Below are positions 1-9,574 of a stretch of 64,000 nucleotides of DNA, in pieces. Both the position numbers and the translations under genes were made by a program. Below the pieces are notes generated by a model. That model saw only the letters and a program-made list of their open reading frames with translations, did no database searches and had not been told where the DNA came from. Position 1 is the stretch's first letter, and each line of letters begins with the position of its first letter. Source of the DNA: Xanthomonas fragariae (GTDB lineage: Bacteria; Pseudomonadota; Gammaproteobacteria; Xanthomonadales; Xanthomonadaceae); contig NZ_CP071955.1 in assembly GCF_017603965.1 (NCBI RefSeq), forward strand, positions 3,567,501-3,631,500, written 5' to 3'.

Positions 1-431
1 GGCGACGTATTAACACCTTGGCAGTCCATGTGTGCATGACAAGTCGCCAGAGGTCGGCGACAGAAAGCAGTATCGGCTGGTCAAACCGGGACCATAGCGA
101 GGAAAGTTTGCTGGCCTCTGCAGGTTGCAGGCGTTGACGCCGACTGCCCGACATGGAATTGCAGGGTTGCATGCTGTCCCGTGCCCAGTAATCGTTACGG
201 CGAGGGCGGCCAAACGCCGTTGGGCGTAGCATCAATAAACTGATCGTCTACGTTCGGGGCGCCTTCAAATATCGGTGGCACTCGTGGATTGCGCCGCATT
301 CATAAGCCGCAGTCATAAAATGCACAGATTCATAGTTCAACTTAAACGCTCATTTAAAACAGCTGCAACTTCTGCTATCTGGACAGCATCGGCTGCATCG
401 CGCAGACTTCCGGCCTTTCCGCATCTCTCGA
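1..431. other. Intergenic region upstream of aroQ
   Basis: I see no convincing gene on either strand. The last part, about 295-365, is clearly AT-richer than its surroundings and lies just ahead of aroQ, so it is the most likely place for the aroQ promoter. No clean -35/-10 pair or terminator was recognised. Confidence 0.4.
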
Positions 432-437
432 ATGTTC

Positions 438-884
438 ATGGCTCACCTGCTGCTGTTGCATGGCCCAAACCTCAACCTGCTCGGTACACGCGAGCCGGAG
501 GTCTATGGGCGCACCACGCTGGCGCAGATCGATGCGGCCCTGGTCGACCGTGCGCAAGCGGCCGGGCATACGCTCAGCAGCCTGCAATCCAACGCCGAGC
601 ACGTGCTGGTGGAGCGCATCCATGCCGCGCGCGAGGACGGCACGGTCTACATCCTGATCAACCCGGCCGCCTTCACCCACACCTCTGTGGCGCTGCGCGA
701 TGCGCTGCTGGGCGTGGGCCTGCCATTCGTGGAAATCCACCTGTCCAATCCGCATGCACGCGAGCCGTTCCGCCACCACAGCTATTTCAGCGACAAGGCA
801 GACGGGGTGATCAGCGGCTTCGGCGCAGATAGCTACCGGCTGGCGCTGGAAGCGGTGATCGCGCGACTCGAGCGCGAAGCATGA
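438..884 (+). CDS. aroQ: 3-dehydroquinate dehydratase, type II
   Basis: Cytosolic shikimate-pathway enzyme that dehydrates 3-dehydroquinate to 3-dehydroshikimate. The 148-residue length fits the type II (dodecameric) class. The N-terminus carries the signature [16 protein letters not shown], which includes the active-site arginine and tyrosine. Further on are the substrate-binding stretch NPAAFTHTS and the [11 protein letters not shown] segment with the catalytic histidine region. An alternative ATG lies two codons upstream at 432; the start at 438 (MAHLLLLHG) fits family alignments better. accB and accC follow on the same strand, an arrangement common in gammaproteobacteria, so co-transcription is likely. 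Confidence 0.95.
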   Translation: MAHLLLLHGPNLNLLGTREPEVYGRTTLAQIDAALVDRAQAAGHTLSSLQSNAEHVLVERIHAAREDGTVYILINPAAFTHTSVALRDALLGVGLPFVEIHLSNPHAREPFRHHSYFSDKADGVISGFGADSYRLALEAVIARLEREA

Positions 885-980
885 CATCTGCAACACCGAA
901 GCCCAAGCCCACGCCGAGGGTCCGACCCCATTCCGCCGACACCCGCCGGCCCCACCACCGATTCACTTCATGAGGCCCGT

Positions 981-1466
981 ATGGATCTCCGCAAAATCAA
1001 GAAACTGATCGACCTGCTCGAAGAATCCAATCTCGCCGAAATCGAGATCAAGGAAGGCGAAGAAAGCGTGCGTCTGGCGCGCGTGCCCAAGGGCACGACC
1101 ATGATGAGCGCGCCTGTGCAGCAGTACGCACCCGCACCCGCCGCGCAGGCACCGATCGCGACCAGCATGCCGATGCAGTCGCCCACCGAGGCCTCCACCG
1201 GCGGTGCCAAGCAGGTCCCCGCGCTGCCCGAAGGCCATGTGCTGCGCGCGCCGATGGTCGGCACGTTCTACACCTCGCCTTCGCCGGACAAGCCGTCATT
1301 CGTCACCGTCGGTCAGCAGGTCAAGGCCGGCGACACCATGGCGATCATCGAGGCGATGAAGATGTTCAACCCGATCGAAGCCGACGTCTCCGGCACCATC
1401 GTGGCCATCCTCGGCGAAACCGGCCAGCCGGTGGAATTCGATCAGCCGCTGTTTGTGATTGGCTGA
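981..1466 (+). CDS. accB: Biotin carboxyl carrier protein of acetyl-CoA carboxylase
   Basis: Carries biotin between the biotin carboxylase (AccC) and the carboxyltransferase in malonyl-CoA synthesis, the first committed step of fatty acid synthesis. The 161-residue protein has the usual plan: a helical N-terminal part beginning [17 protein letters not shown], an Ala/Pro-rich linker at about residues 45-80, and a C-terminal biotinyl domain. The biotinylation motif EAMKMFN places the modified lysine near residue 127, about 35 residues from the end as is typical. It normally couples to accC, but here a decayed extra gene separates the two. Confidence 0.96.
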   Translation: MDLRKIKKLIDLLEESNLAEIEIKEGEESVRLARVPKGTTMMSAPVQQYAPAPAAQAPIATSMPMQSPTEASTGGAKQVPALPEGHVLRAPMVGTFYTSPSPDKPSFVTVGQQVKAGDTMAIIEAMKMFNPIEADVSGTIVAILGETGQPVEFDQPLFVIG

Positions 1467-1486
1467 GTTGCGAAGATTGGAGAGTC

Positions 1487-1915
1487 GTGATTTGGGATTG
1501 GCAAGAGCGACCGCACGAGCGCCTGACGCTCTGGCGCGATGCGATGTCGCTGGTCGAAGCGATTTATCGATCCACTCACGACTTTCCCGATTCGGAACGC
1601 TGCGGCCTGACGGCTCAGATGCGGCGATCAGCGTTTCTTCCAGCATCGCCGAAGACGCCGCCCAGCGCTCCACTGCCCGATACCTGCGTTATCTCTGGAT
1701 AGTGCGGGGCGCGCCGGCGGAACTGGATACGCAACTGCAGATTGCAACGCGGTCGCAGTTCGCCTGGCCCCGATGCGGCAACTCTCGAACTCTTGAATCG
1801 CACGTTCGCCAAGCTCAATGCAGTGATCCGCACGCTGGACCAATCGCGACATCTGCGCGAGCCCAGCGCCCTCTACGAATCCCCACTTTCGAATCCCGAA
1901 GCCCATGCTAGATAA
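1487..1915 (+). pseudogene. Four-helix-bundle protein (23S rRNA intervening-sequence type), frameshifted relic
   Basis: Three successive reading-frame pieces together resemble the four-helix-bundle family found in 23S rRNA intervening sequences and elsewhere. The first piece reads LTLWRDAMSLVEAIYRSTHD and ends in GLTAQMRR. Near 1625 the homology jumps frame and continues as AAISVSSSIAEDAAQRSTA and YLRYLWIVRGAPAELDTQLQ. Near 1755 it returns to the first frame ([20 protein letters not shown]) and stops at 1913-1915, overlapping the start of accC by 11 bases. Two indels of opposite sign are therefore needed. The start is unclear; a GTG at 1487 is possible. Function in intact relatives is unknown. 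Confidence 0.72.
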
Positions 1916-3272
1916 AATCGTCATTGCCAACCGAGGTGAAATCGCGCTGCGCATCCTGCGCGCGTGCCACACGCTCGGCATCCGCACGGTCGCGGTGCAT
2001 TCCACGGTCGACCGCAACCTCAAGCACGTGGCTATGGCCGACGAGTCGGTGTGTATCGGCCCGGCCGCGTCCAGCGACAGTTACCTCAATATCCCAGCGT
2101 TGATCGCCGCGGCCGAGGTGACCGATGCGCAGGCCATCCATCCCGGCTACGGCTTTCTCTCGGAAAACGCCGACTTTGCCGAGCGGGTGGAAGAATCCGG
2201 TTTCATCTTCATCGGCCCCAAGGCCGACACCATTCGCCTGATGGGCGACAAGGTCGAGGCGATCCGCGCGATGAAGGCCGCCGGCGTGCCGTGCGTGCCC
2301 GGCTCGGGCGGCCCGTTGGGCGATGACATCGTCGCCAACACCAAGGTAGCGCGCGAAATCGGCTACCCAGTGATCATCAAGGCCGCCGGCGGCGGCGGCG
2401 GACGCGGTATGCGCGTGGTGCATTCGGAAGCCGCGCTCAAGGCGGCCATCGAGACCACCAAGTCCGAAGCCAAGGCCGCTTTCAGCAATGATCAGGTCTA
2501 CATGGAGAAGTTCCTGGAAAATCCGCGTCACGTGGAAATCCAGGTGCTCGCCGACGGCCAGGGCAATGCAATCCATCTGGGCGAACGCGATTGCTCGATG
2601 CAGCGTCGTCACCAAAAAGTAGTGGAAGAAGCGCCCGCACCGGGCATCACCCAGGAACTACGCAACGAGATCGGCAAGGTGTGCGTGGATGCCTGCATCC
2701 GCATCGGCTATCGCGGCGCGGGTACCTTCGAATTCCTGTTCGAAGAGGGGCGTTTCTACTTCATCGAAATGAACACCCGTATCCAGGTGGAGCATCCGGT
2801 GACCGAACGCATCACCGGTATCGACTTGGTGTGCGAGCAGCTGCGCATCGCCGCCGGGCAGAAGCTGGCCATCAAGCAGAGCGACATCGTGCTGCGCGGA
2901 CATGCGATCGAGTGCCGCATCAACGCCGAGGACCCGGAAACCTTCATGCCCAATCCGGGCCTGATCACCGGATTCCATCCGCCCGGTGGTCCAGGTGTGC
3001 GTGTGGATACGCATATCTACGCTGGCTACAAGGTGCCGCCGAATTACGACTCTATGATCGGTAAACTGATCGTGCATGGCCCGGATCGCGAAACCGCGAT
3101 CGCGCGCATGCGCGTGGCACTGAGCGAGATGGTGGTGGAAGGCATCAAGACCAACATTCCGCTACAGCAGCGCATCATGCGCGACAAGGGCTTCCAGGCC
3201 GGTAGGCAGAACATCCACTATCTGGAAAAGCGCCTGGCCGAGCGCAAGAACAAGTCGATCGCGTTGGTCTGA
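1905..3272 (+). CDS. accC: Acetyl-CoA carboxylase, biotin carboxylase subunit
   Basis: ATP-grasp enzyme that carboxylates the biotin of AccB using bicarbonate and ATP. Its 455 residues match the family length. Visible landmarks are the N-terminal [20 protein letters not shown], the glycine-rich ATP loop [14 protein letters not shown], the [20 protein letters not shown] segment, and [16 protein letters not shown] with the metal-binding and catalytic residues. The start at 1905 lies inside the tail of the four-helix-bundle relic. A strong terminator follows, so this ends the aroQ-accB-accC transcription unit. Confidence 0.97.
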   Translation: MLDKIVIANRGEIALRILRACHTLGIRTVAVHSTVDRNLKHVAMADESVCIGPAASSDSYLNIPALIAAAEVTDAQAIHPGYGFLSENADFAERVEESGFIFIGPKADTIRLMGDKVEAIRAMKAAGVPCVPGSGGPLGDDIVANTKVAREIGYPVIIKAAGGGGGRGMRVVHSEAALKAAIETTKSEAKAAFSNDQVYMEKFLENPRHVEIQVLADGQGNAIHLGERDCSMQRRHQKVVEEAPAPGITQELRNEIGKVCVDACIRIGYRGAGTFEFLFEEGRFYFIEMNTRIQVEHPVTERITGIDLVCEQLRIAAGQKLAIKQSDIVLRGHAIECRINAEDPETFMPNPGLITGFHPPGGPGVRVDTHIYAGYKVPPNYDSMIGKLIVHGPDRETAIARMRVALSEMVVEGIKTNIPLQQRIMRDKGFQAGRQNIHYLEKRLAERKNKSIALV

Positions 3273-3291
3273 TCGCCGCAGGCAGAGAACC

Positions 3292-3317
3292 AAAAAGCCC
3301 GGGAAACCGGGCTTTTT
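3292..3317 (+). terminator. Rho-independent terminator after accC
   Basis: AAAAAGCCCGGG, a short AAA loop and then CCGGGCTTTTTT form a perfect GC-rich hairpin followed by a T run, about 20 bases after the accC stop. Confidence 0.92.
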
Positions 3318-3484
3318 TCGCAAAGTCAGGCGTGAGCGCGTAGTGCTTTATGCGATCGAGGGACGTATGGATAAAACCAATGCGCATTATCCACTTTCGG
3401 AAAAGCGCACAGCGAGCTCCGACCCAACAGCCTACTAGCACGAATGGTCTACGATGCACGCTTTAAAATTCACCGACCGCCACG

Positions 3485-4405
3485 ATGCCGTTTCTTGAAC
3501 TGACCCTGCGCTGCTCCGACACCTCCCAGCTCCGTTTCCAGACTGCGTTGGAAGACGTCGGCGCGCTGGCGGTGACCTTGCTCGACGCCGACGCCGATAC
3601 CAGCAACGAGCGCGCCATCCTCGAGCCCGGCGTGGGCCAAACGCCGCTGTGGAACACAGTGGTGCTGACTGCGCTGTTCGATGGCGACAGCGATGCACTG
3701 GTGTTGCTGGCCGCGCTGGAAGCGTTCGACCCGGGGCTGGACTGGAGCCAGGTGGCCTTCCGTATGGTCGAAGACACCGACTGGGAACGCGCCTGGATGG
3801 ATCAGTTCAAGCCAATGCAGTTCGGCGCCCGCACCTTCATCGTGCCGTGGAATCACGACCTGCCCGAGGCCGCCGACACGCCCGACGCGGCGGTGGTGCG
3901 GCTGGATCCGGGCCTGGCGTTCGGCTCGGGCACGCATCCGACCACCGCGCTGTGCCTGCGCTGGCTGGACAGCCTGGCCGGCAGCGGCGAGCTTCAGGGC
4001 CGCAGCGTGCTCGATTTCGGCTGCGGCTCCGGCATTCTCGCTCTCGCCGCGCTGAAGTTGGGCGCCGTCAGTTCGGTGGGCGTGGACAACGACCCGCAGG
4101 CACTGTTGGCCACCGCCGACAATGCCGCGCGCAATGAAGTCGACGCGCAGCTGGCGGTGTTCCTGCCGCAGGACGAGCCGGTGCAGACCTACCCGGTTGT
4201 GGTCGCCAACATCCTGGCCTCGGCGCTGGACGCGTTGGCCAACACCCTGGCCGCACGCGTGGCGCCGGGCGGCCGGATTGCGCTGTCGGGCATCCTGCAT
4301 GGGCAGGAGGACGAACTGCTGGAACGCTACGCGCCGTGGTTCGAGCACCTGCACTGCGAACGCGACGACGACTGGATGCGCATCGACGGCATACGCCGCG
4401 CCTGA
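3485..4405 (+). CDS. prmA: Ribosomal protein L11 methyltransferase
   Basis: SAM-dependent enzyme that trimethylates ribosomal protein L11. The 306-residue protein begins [12 protein letters not shown], with an N-terminal L11-recognition domain. The methyltransferase fold has [19 protein letters not shown] before motif I ([20 protein letters not shown]), then GVDNDPQA for the SAM acidic loop and [13 protein letters not shown]. It is transcribed separately from accC because of the terminator upstream. In related genomes it is followed by the DUF3426 gene and fis; here an unrelated divergent pair and a MITE lie between them. Confidence 0.96.
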   Translation: MPFLELTLRCSDTSQLRFQTALEDVGALAVTLLDADADTSNERAILEPGVGQTPLWNTVVLTALFDGDSDALVLLAALEAFDPGLDWSQVAFRMVEDTDWERAWMDQFKPMQFGARTFIVPWNHDLPEAADTPDAAVVRLDPGLAFGSGTHPTTALCLRWLDSLAGSGELQGRSVLDFGCGSGILALAALKLGAVSSVGVDNDPQALLATADNAARNEVDAQLAVFLPQDEPVQTYPVVVANILASALDALANTLAARVAPGGRIALSGILHGQEDELLERYAPWFEHLHCERDDDWMRIDGIRRA

Positions 4406-4416
4406 CCAAGCGCAGG

Positions 4417-4920
4417 CTACCGCTGCAGCCGACCGGCGCGGATCTGCGCGGTGGTCACGGCATCGGCCACGCTGATCGCATGCAGGCGGCTCACCGCCTG
4501 CCAACCGTCGCGCAGTAGCCCCGCATTGCGCCAACGTCCGGCCTGGCGGGCCGCACGCACTCGCAATATCCCCTCGGCCAATAGCAACACCTGCCAGGCG
4601 GTGGACGACCACGCCTGCACGCCGGCGAGCGCCACGCCACCGGCCAGGACCGCCACCAACACGCCCAATGCCAGCAGCGGCCATTGCCGGTAGCTCAGCG
4701 CCCACCCGCGTGGCGCCAACGCCGCTGACCAATGCACACCGTCGGCGACAGCCGTCCATTGCGCACCCCGCTGCCAGACCTGATAGCACGCCGCGCCGCG
4801 GAAGCGGTTCACTGCAGGATCCAACGGGGAATGGGCAGGCCACGGCGCGGCCGGGGGCGCTGCTGGCAGCGGCGTTTCGCGACGTGGGGCGTCGGATTTG
4901 GGGGCGGCAGGCTCGACCAT
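4417..4920 (-). CDS. Hypothetical membrane protein
   Basis: A 167-residue protein I do not recognise. The start is fixed by a strong ribosome site, AAGGAGG, seven bases before the ATG at 4920. A Pro/Ala-rich cytosolic N-terminus of about 35 residues precedes a soluble stretch containing ACYQVWQRGAQWTAVADGV. Two adjacent hydrophobic segments follow, around WPLLALGVLVAVLAGGVALA and STAWQVLLLAEGILRV, and then a basic C-terminal tail. It converges on prmA (gap of 11 bases) and diverges from the XRE regulator gene, with an inverted repeat in the shared promoter region. Confidence 0.7.
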   Translation of the reverse strand: MVEPAAPKSDAPRRETPLPAAPPAAPWPAHSPLDPAVNRFRGAACYQVWQRGAQWTAVADGVHWSAALAPRGWALSYRQWPLLALGVLVAVLAGGVALAGVQAWSSTAWQVLLLAEGILRVRAARQAGRWRNAGLLRDGWQAVSRLHAISVADAVTTAQIRAGRLQR

Positions 4921-4949
4921 GAACGTCCTCCTTGAGTTCGGTGTGATCT

Positions 4950-4971
4950 TGTCGTCATTGATTGGACGACA
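4950..4971. promoter_or_regulatory. Inverted repeat in divergent promoter region, possible XRE operator
   Basis: TGTCGTC and GACGACA are perfect 7-base arms separated by 8 bases, centred about 40 bases upstream of the membrane-protein start and about 110 upstream of the regulator start. Position and symmetry fit an operator for the adjacent XRE regulator. This is inference only. Confidence 0.4.
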
Positions 4972-5069
4972 GTATCGCAAACATAAGTCCATATGAAAGG
5001 CATACGAACTATCTTCGGACGCTTCTAGGGCTATATCTCCCGGCCCTGTCCGCCTTCCAACGGTGCCGT

Positions 5070-5447
5070 GTGAGCAAGCTGTACCAGCGAGTACGCGAAG
5101 CCCGCAGTCTTACCAAGCTGACCCAGGAGGCTCTGGCGGGCGAGTTGGGGGTTACGCGCAGCGCGGTGGCGCAATGGGAGATGGCCGAAGGCACCGCACC
5201 GTCGGTGGAAAACCTGAGCGGCTTGGCCAAGCGCAGCGGCATGGCGTTCGAATACCTGGCCACCGGCCGCGGCGACCGGGTGTTTGGCCCACCGGTCTCG
5301 GCCATTGCCGAAGAACCCGCCCAGTACCACCGCCTGGACGACCAGCAACGCGTGCTGCTGGCCCGCTTCGATACCTTGGCACCACGGCAACGTAGCGGCT
5401 TGCTGGATTTGTTGTTGGCCGAGGGGAAGACGCGGCGAAGGCGTTGA
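5070..5447 (+). CDS. XRE-family helix-turn-helix regulator
   Basis: DNA-binding protein of about 125 residues from a GTG at 5070. The open frame extends upstream to a TTG at 4962, but the family homology begins at SKLYQRVREARSLTKLTQEA. The HTH is LTQEALAGELGVTRSAVAQW, then EMAEGTAPSVENLSGLAKRS, the classic lambda-repressor-type N-terminal domain. The C-terminal half (LDDQQRVLLARFDTLAPRQR) looks like a short helical dimerisation region. Divergent orientation to the membrane protein and a palindrome between them suggest control of that gene and of itself. The start codon is the main uncertainty. Confidence 0.8.
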   Translation: MSKLYQRVREARSLTKLTQEALAGELGVTRSAVAQWEMAEGTAPSVENLSGLAKRSGMAFEYLATGRGDRVFGPPVSAIAEEPAQYHRLDDQQRVLLARFDTLAPRQRSGLLDLLLAEGKTRRRR

Positions 5448-5791
5448 GGCTGGGATTGGAGCGTTGCGATTGGGGATTGGTAGTGCGGCTTTCACGATGT
5501 GTCGCTTGCCCAGCAACCACTTCGTCAGAAGCGACTGAACGTTTTACGCAGGGGCTCTAAATGCGGATTGGCTAGTTGTGAATCACGTGCTAGGTGTTCG
5601 ATCTGTTCTTTCCGACGGCAAACAGAGCCTTGTGGCGGCTTACCGTGAGGCATTGGAGCGGGACGCGCGATGCTTGGGCTTTGGCGACATGCGCGATCTG
5701 TTATCGGCTGGAGACCCTTCAATGCGATGTTTCGTCGACTGACATGTGTCGCGATCAATGCGCCGCCGCACCAATGCGCGCTTCACGCTAA
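5448..5791. other. Gene-free stretch before MITE copy 1
   Basis: No supported gene. The first 80 bases contain short GGGATTGG-like repeats typical of Xanthomonas intergenic DNA. The rest may hold decayed sequence from the 5' end of the DUF3426 gene, but no CxxC zinc-ribbon codons could be read. Confidence 0.4.
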
Positions 5792-5933
5792 GAGCGGCTA
5801 ACAAAACGTAGCGAGCAGTCGTCAGGTGGGTGCGGACGGCGCGTAGGAACCGCAGTTTACGCTTGGTATATGCCGATTCCGAGCACCGGCCGCGCCCGCC
5901 TGGCGGTGAGCGCAGTCGTTTTGTTAGCCTCTC
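5792..5933 (+). mobile_element. MITE copy 1 (142 bp)
   Basis: Ends GAGCGGCTAACAAAAC at the left and ...TTTTGTTAGCCTCTC at the right, bounded by TAA target duplications at 5789-5791 and 5934-5936. The right end has one mismatch (CTCTC for CGCTC). It lies about 80 bases before the first usable start of the DUF3426 gene. Confidence 0.9.
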
Positions 5934-6015
5934 TAAGCGCAGCCGCTGACGCCGACGGGTTCGCCCATCGGCATGCGCGTGCTTGAATAGCGGTCTTGCC
6001 GCTGCACGCCTGTCG

Positions 6016-7137
6016 ATGTCTCAGACTCCGCCACCGCACCGCCCCCTGGCCACGTTCCTGCGTGCGACGCCGGCTGCCCCGCCACCGATTCCGACGCCGG
6101 TGCTACCGCCCGCCGAACCGCCGAAGCGGGCGCTGCCGGTACCGTCGCCCGAGTTGCCGCCAGCGTCATTGCCGGAGCTGGTCGCCGCGCCGATGGTTCC
6201 GCCGCCAGCGACGTCTGTCGATAGGCCGCTGCGTGTTGATGCGCCCACGACACATCACGACGGTCGCCACGCGGCAGCATCGATGGTCCCGACCCAAGCC
6301 CCAGCGTTGCCAACGCCACCGCATCCCGATGCACGGGCAACTGTGATAACGCGGCATGGCGATCACGGCTCGGCCGCGGCGGATGCAGCCGCAGTGGATC
6401 TAATGCACCCAAACGCGCCGGGCATGTCAGACGTGTGGACAGAGACAACCACCCGCCCCGAAACCGAACTCAATCTCGGCGCAGATCCCACACCAGGACG
6501 CACGAATGCAGCAGTGTCCCAGACTCCCTCGCCACGCGGTTTAGCAAGCGACGACGCTGACGCCACCCCCGCAATCAACGCGCCCACCGCTGCGCACTCC
6601 CAGCAACTGCCCGCACCCGCTCTCGCCGTACCTACCTTCGCGGGCAGTGGGTTGACCCGGTCGCGATTGCGCGCCAGCGGGCGGCATTGGGCGCTGTTGT
6701 TCGGGCTGGTGGGTGTGCTCGGGCTACAGATCGTCATCGCCGACCGCGCGCATCTGGCCGGCAACGCGCACTGGCGGCCGTTGGTCGGTGCAGCCTGCGC
6801 GGTGGCGCGCTGCACGCTACCGGCGTGGCGCGAGCCGGCGGCGCTGACCCTGCTCAACCGCGATGTGCGCCCGCTGCCGGGCATGCCCGGCGTGCTGCAG
6901 ATTCAGGCCAGCTTCCGCAACGACGCGCGTTGGGCGCAGGCCTGGCCGTGGCTTGAGCTGTCGTTGTCCGACGCCGACGGGCGGGTGATCGGCACGCGGA
7001 TGCTGGCGCCGCAGGAGTATTTGGGCCAGCTGCCAGCCGGGCAGGACACGCTCGGATCAGGCCAAGCAGTGCAGGTGGCGTTTCGTGTGCGCGAACCGGC
7101 CGCGAGCACGGTTGCCTTTAGTTTCGACTTCCGGTGA
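6016..7137 (+). CDS. DUF3426-domain membrane protein, 5' end probably altered
   Basis: Of about 373 residues, the first 220 are Pro/Ala/Thr-rich and low complexity. A single membrane segment follows (HWALLFGLVGVLGLQIVIAD), then a C-terminal domain matching DUF3426: LTLLNRDVRPLPGMPGVLQI, ASFRNDARWAQAWPWLELSL and the ending VAFSFDFR. Members of this family usually begin with a CxxC zinc ribbon. None is seen here, and MITE copy 1 lies directly upstream, with a stop at 5947 in frame. An alternative TTG start lies at 5983. Position before fis is the usual one. The product may be shortened at the N-terminus. Confidence 0.75.
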   Translation: MSQTPPPHRPLATFLRATPAAPPPIPTPVLPPAEPPKRALPVPSPELPPASLPELVAAPMVPPPATSVDRPLRVDAPTTHHDGRHAAASMVPTQAPALPTPPHPDARATVITRHGDHGSAAADAAAVDLMHPNAPGMSDVWTETTTRPETELNLGADPTPGRTNAAVSQTPSPRGLASDDADATPAINAPTAAHSQQLPAPALAVPTFAGSGLTRSRLRASGRHWALLFGLVGVLGLQIVIADRAHLAGNAHWRPLVGAACAVARCTLPAWREPAALTLLNRDVRPLPGMPGVLQIQASFRNDARWAQAWPWLELSLSDADGRVIGTRMLAPQEYLGQLPAGQDTLGSGQAVQVAFRVREPAASTVAFSFDFR

Positions 7138-7185
7138 GCGGATGCGACCGATATGCGATGGCCACATGGGCGTGGCGAGCGATGA

Positions 7186-7527
<342 letters not shown>

Positions 7528-7972
7528 ATTCTCGGGAATGGGAATCGTAAAAGCGTTGCTGGGGTGTTGAGGGATTGCGTGCTGATGTTGCACGTTTGGT
7601 GAGCGGTAAGCCGCTGGTCATCGCTGCTCTGGCGGTTTTTACGTGCCGATCAAGCGTAGGTACGGGCCGTCATGGAAGAACAGTGGCGTGCTGTCACTTG
7701 CAATGAATGGCTCCATGCCGTTTTGGGTGGATGACGACCCGGGTGCAGTGACGACACATAGCTGGTGAATTGACTGCGCTGATCGCACCTGGTCATCGTC
7801 GCGCCGATGCCCTGCAATGCTGTCGCTTTTCTTCAAGCTCCATGGCATCGCCAGGGCCAACATCGGCGCCGCTGACGCGCGCCTCGGTTCGATGGCTACT
7901 GCAGGCCAACTGCCAAACTCTGACAGTTGGCCTGACCATGAAACGCAGCGCAAATGCCGCTGCCGTTCTTGC
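7528..7972. other. Gene-free stretch between fis and the ice-nucleation gene
   Basis: No supported gene. A minus-strand open frame ends near 7639 with a protein-like tail (DSTPLFFHDGPYLRLIGT), but it has no recognised homology and no ribosome site. A perfect hairpin lies at 7902-7934. Confidence 0.35.
7902..7934 (-). terminator. Perfect 11-bp hairpin downstream of ice-nucleation gene
   Basis: CAGGCCAACTG and CAGTTGGCCTG are perfect complements separated by 11 bases, about 40 bases past the stop of the minus-strand ina gene. There is no T run, so it is at best a non-canonical terminator or an RNA-protecting hairpin. Confidence 0.4.
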
Positions 7973-9574
7973 TCAGTTGGGCGCTTGCTCGACTGGCAAA
8001 TAATCGGCGGCCAAAGGATGTCCGCCGTCATGCGGCAGAACGATCGTGTCGAAGGGATCGTCGAATTTTTCGACCACGTTTTTGTCGTCGTCCACCTGGT
8101 AGGCCGTGTCGGCTTCCACGCCTTCCTCGCCGGTCTTGGCGATGATGTTGGTGTAGCGCTTGCCGTCCCAGCACCTGAAGATCAACACCGAGTCTTCGCC
8201 ACCGGTCAAGGTAGAACCCAGGCTGCCGATCAGCCGGCTATTGGCTCCTGCCGTCAGGATGCTGTTCTTTCCTGCCGTCAGCTTGCTGCGGTCGCCGGCC
8301 ATCAGGGTGCAGTCATCGCCGGCAGTGAGTTTGCTGCGGTCACCGGCAGTGAGGAAACTGTTGCTGCCGGCCAGCAACTTGCTGCGATCGCCAGCGGTCT
8401 GGGTACTGTCGGCACCGGCGATCAGCTTGCTGCGGTCGCCCGCGGTCTGCACGCTGCCCATGCCCGCGATCAAGGTGCTGCGCTAGCCGGCGGTTTGCGA
8501 ACTCAGCTTGCCCGCAATCAGCATGCTGCGATGGCCGGCAATCTGCGTGCTTTCATGCCCGGCGATCAACGAACTGCCATAGCTTGCGATCTGATTGCTG
8601 CCATAACCTGCGGTCAAATAGCTGCGCACGCCGCTGGTCAAGGTGCTGCCGTAGCCGGCGATCAGCGAACTATCGGTGCCCGCAGTTCCGGTGCTGCCGT
8701 AGCCGGCGGTGAGATCGCTGCCGTTCTGCGCGGTCTGCGTGCTGCCGTAACCGGCGGTCAACGAGCTATCGCCGCCGGAGGTCTGCGTGCTGCCGTAGCC
8801 GGCCGTCAGTTCGCTGCCGTTGCGGGCCGTCTGTGTGCTGCCATAACCGGCAGTCAGCGTGCTTCCACCTCCTGCTGTTTGAGAGCTGCCATAGCCGGCC
8901 ACAATGGTGCTGTCTGATCCGGCCACACCGGTGCTGCCGTAACCGGCGATCAACTCACTGCGGTTGCCTGCCGTCTCGGTGCTTCCATAGCCTGCGATCA
9001 GCTGACTCTGATCGGCGCCGGTCAGCGTGCTGCCATAGGTCGCGATCTCGCGTGTGCGCACGATCTCGTTTGCATGCTGCGCGGCTTGCGGTCCAACACC
9101 GTTGAGCGGCGATGGACTTGGCGCAGCAGAATGAGCACCGCTTTCAACGGCCGGCGCGGTGAACTGCGCGTGCGGCGCCTTGGGCGTGAATTCCGCGGCC
9201 ATGACGGTGGCGACGGGCAACTCGGGCTTGGGTGGCGCGTGTTGCTCGATGCCGGCGGCGATGCAGCTCATGGCGCCCGCACGGTTGCCGGCGTAGACCA
9301 CTTCGGCCCTGGGGAACTTGATCATTCCCTCTTCGCCCAACCAGATGATGTCGGCGGTATCGACCATGCAGACGACCCAATGCGCATCGGCAGGCATGTT
9401 CAAATGTGCGTTGGTTCCCTGCCCCCACAACAGGCCGGTCAGGCCGTTTTCCTGTTTGACGGTGGGCTGCCAGTGCCTGCATTCGACAGTGCCGGTCTGC
9501 GGCCAAATCAATCCGCAGTGGTCGGACATATTGTTGGTGCACGTGCGCAATGCCAAAACTTTTTCACGATTCAT
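7973..9574 (-). pseudogene. Short ice-nucleation protein gene with in-frame stop
   Basis: The N-terminal domain (LRTCTNNMSDHCGLIWPQTG and VKFP-like MIKFPRAEVVYAGNRAGA) and the C-terminal domain (IFRCWDGKRYTNIIAKTGEE then VEADTAYQVDDDKNVVEKFD) are those of bacterial ice-nucleation proteins, outer-membrane proteins that template ice. Between them is the AGYGSTxTAGxxSxLT repeat. Only about 17 repeats of 16 residues are present, whereas active family members have several times more. A TAG at 8483-8485 interrupts the frame at codon 364, inside the repeat; the frame reopens immediately after it. Total length would be 533 residues against roughly 1,200 or more for known proteins. The start at 9574 has GAGG upstream. 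Confidence 0.88.

Noticed and set aside
10..213. Minus-strand 67-codon frame at the window start
   Set aside because: No ribosome site, no recognisable family, mixed composition; treated as chance.
8483..8485. TAG in the ina repeat as a programmed readthrough or start of a separate second gene
   Set aside because: No known readthrough context, and the downstream part lacks its own ribosome site; a nonsense mutation is simpler.
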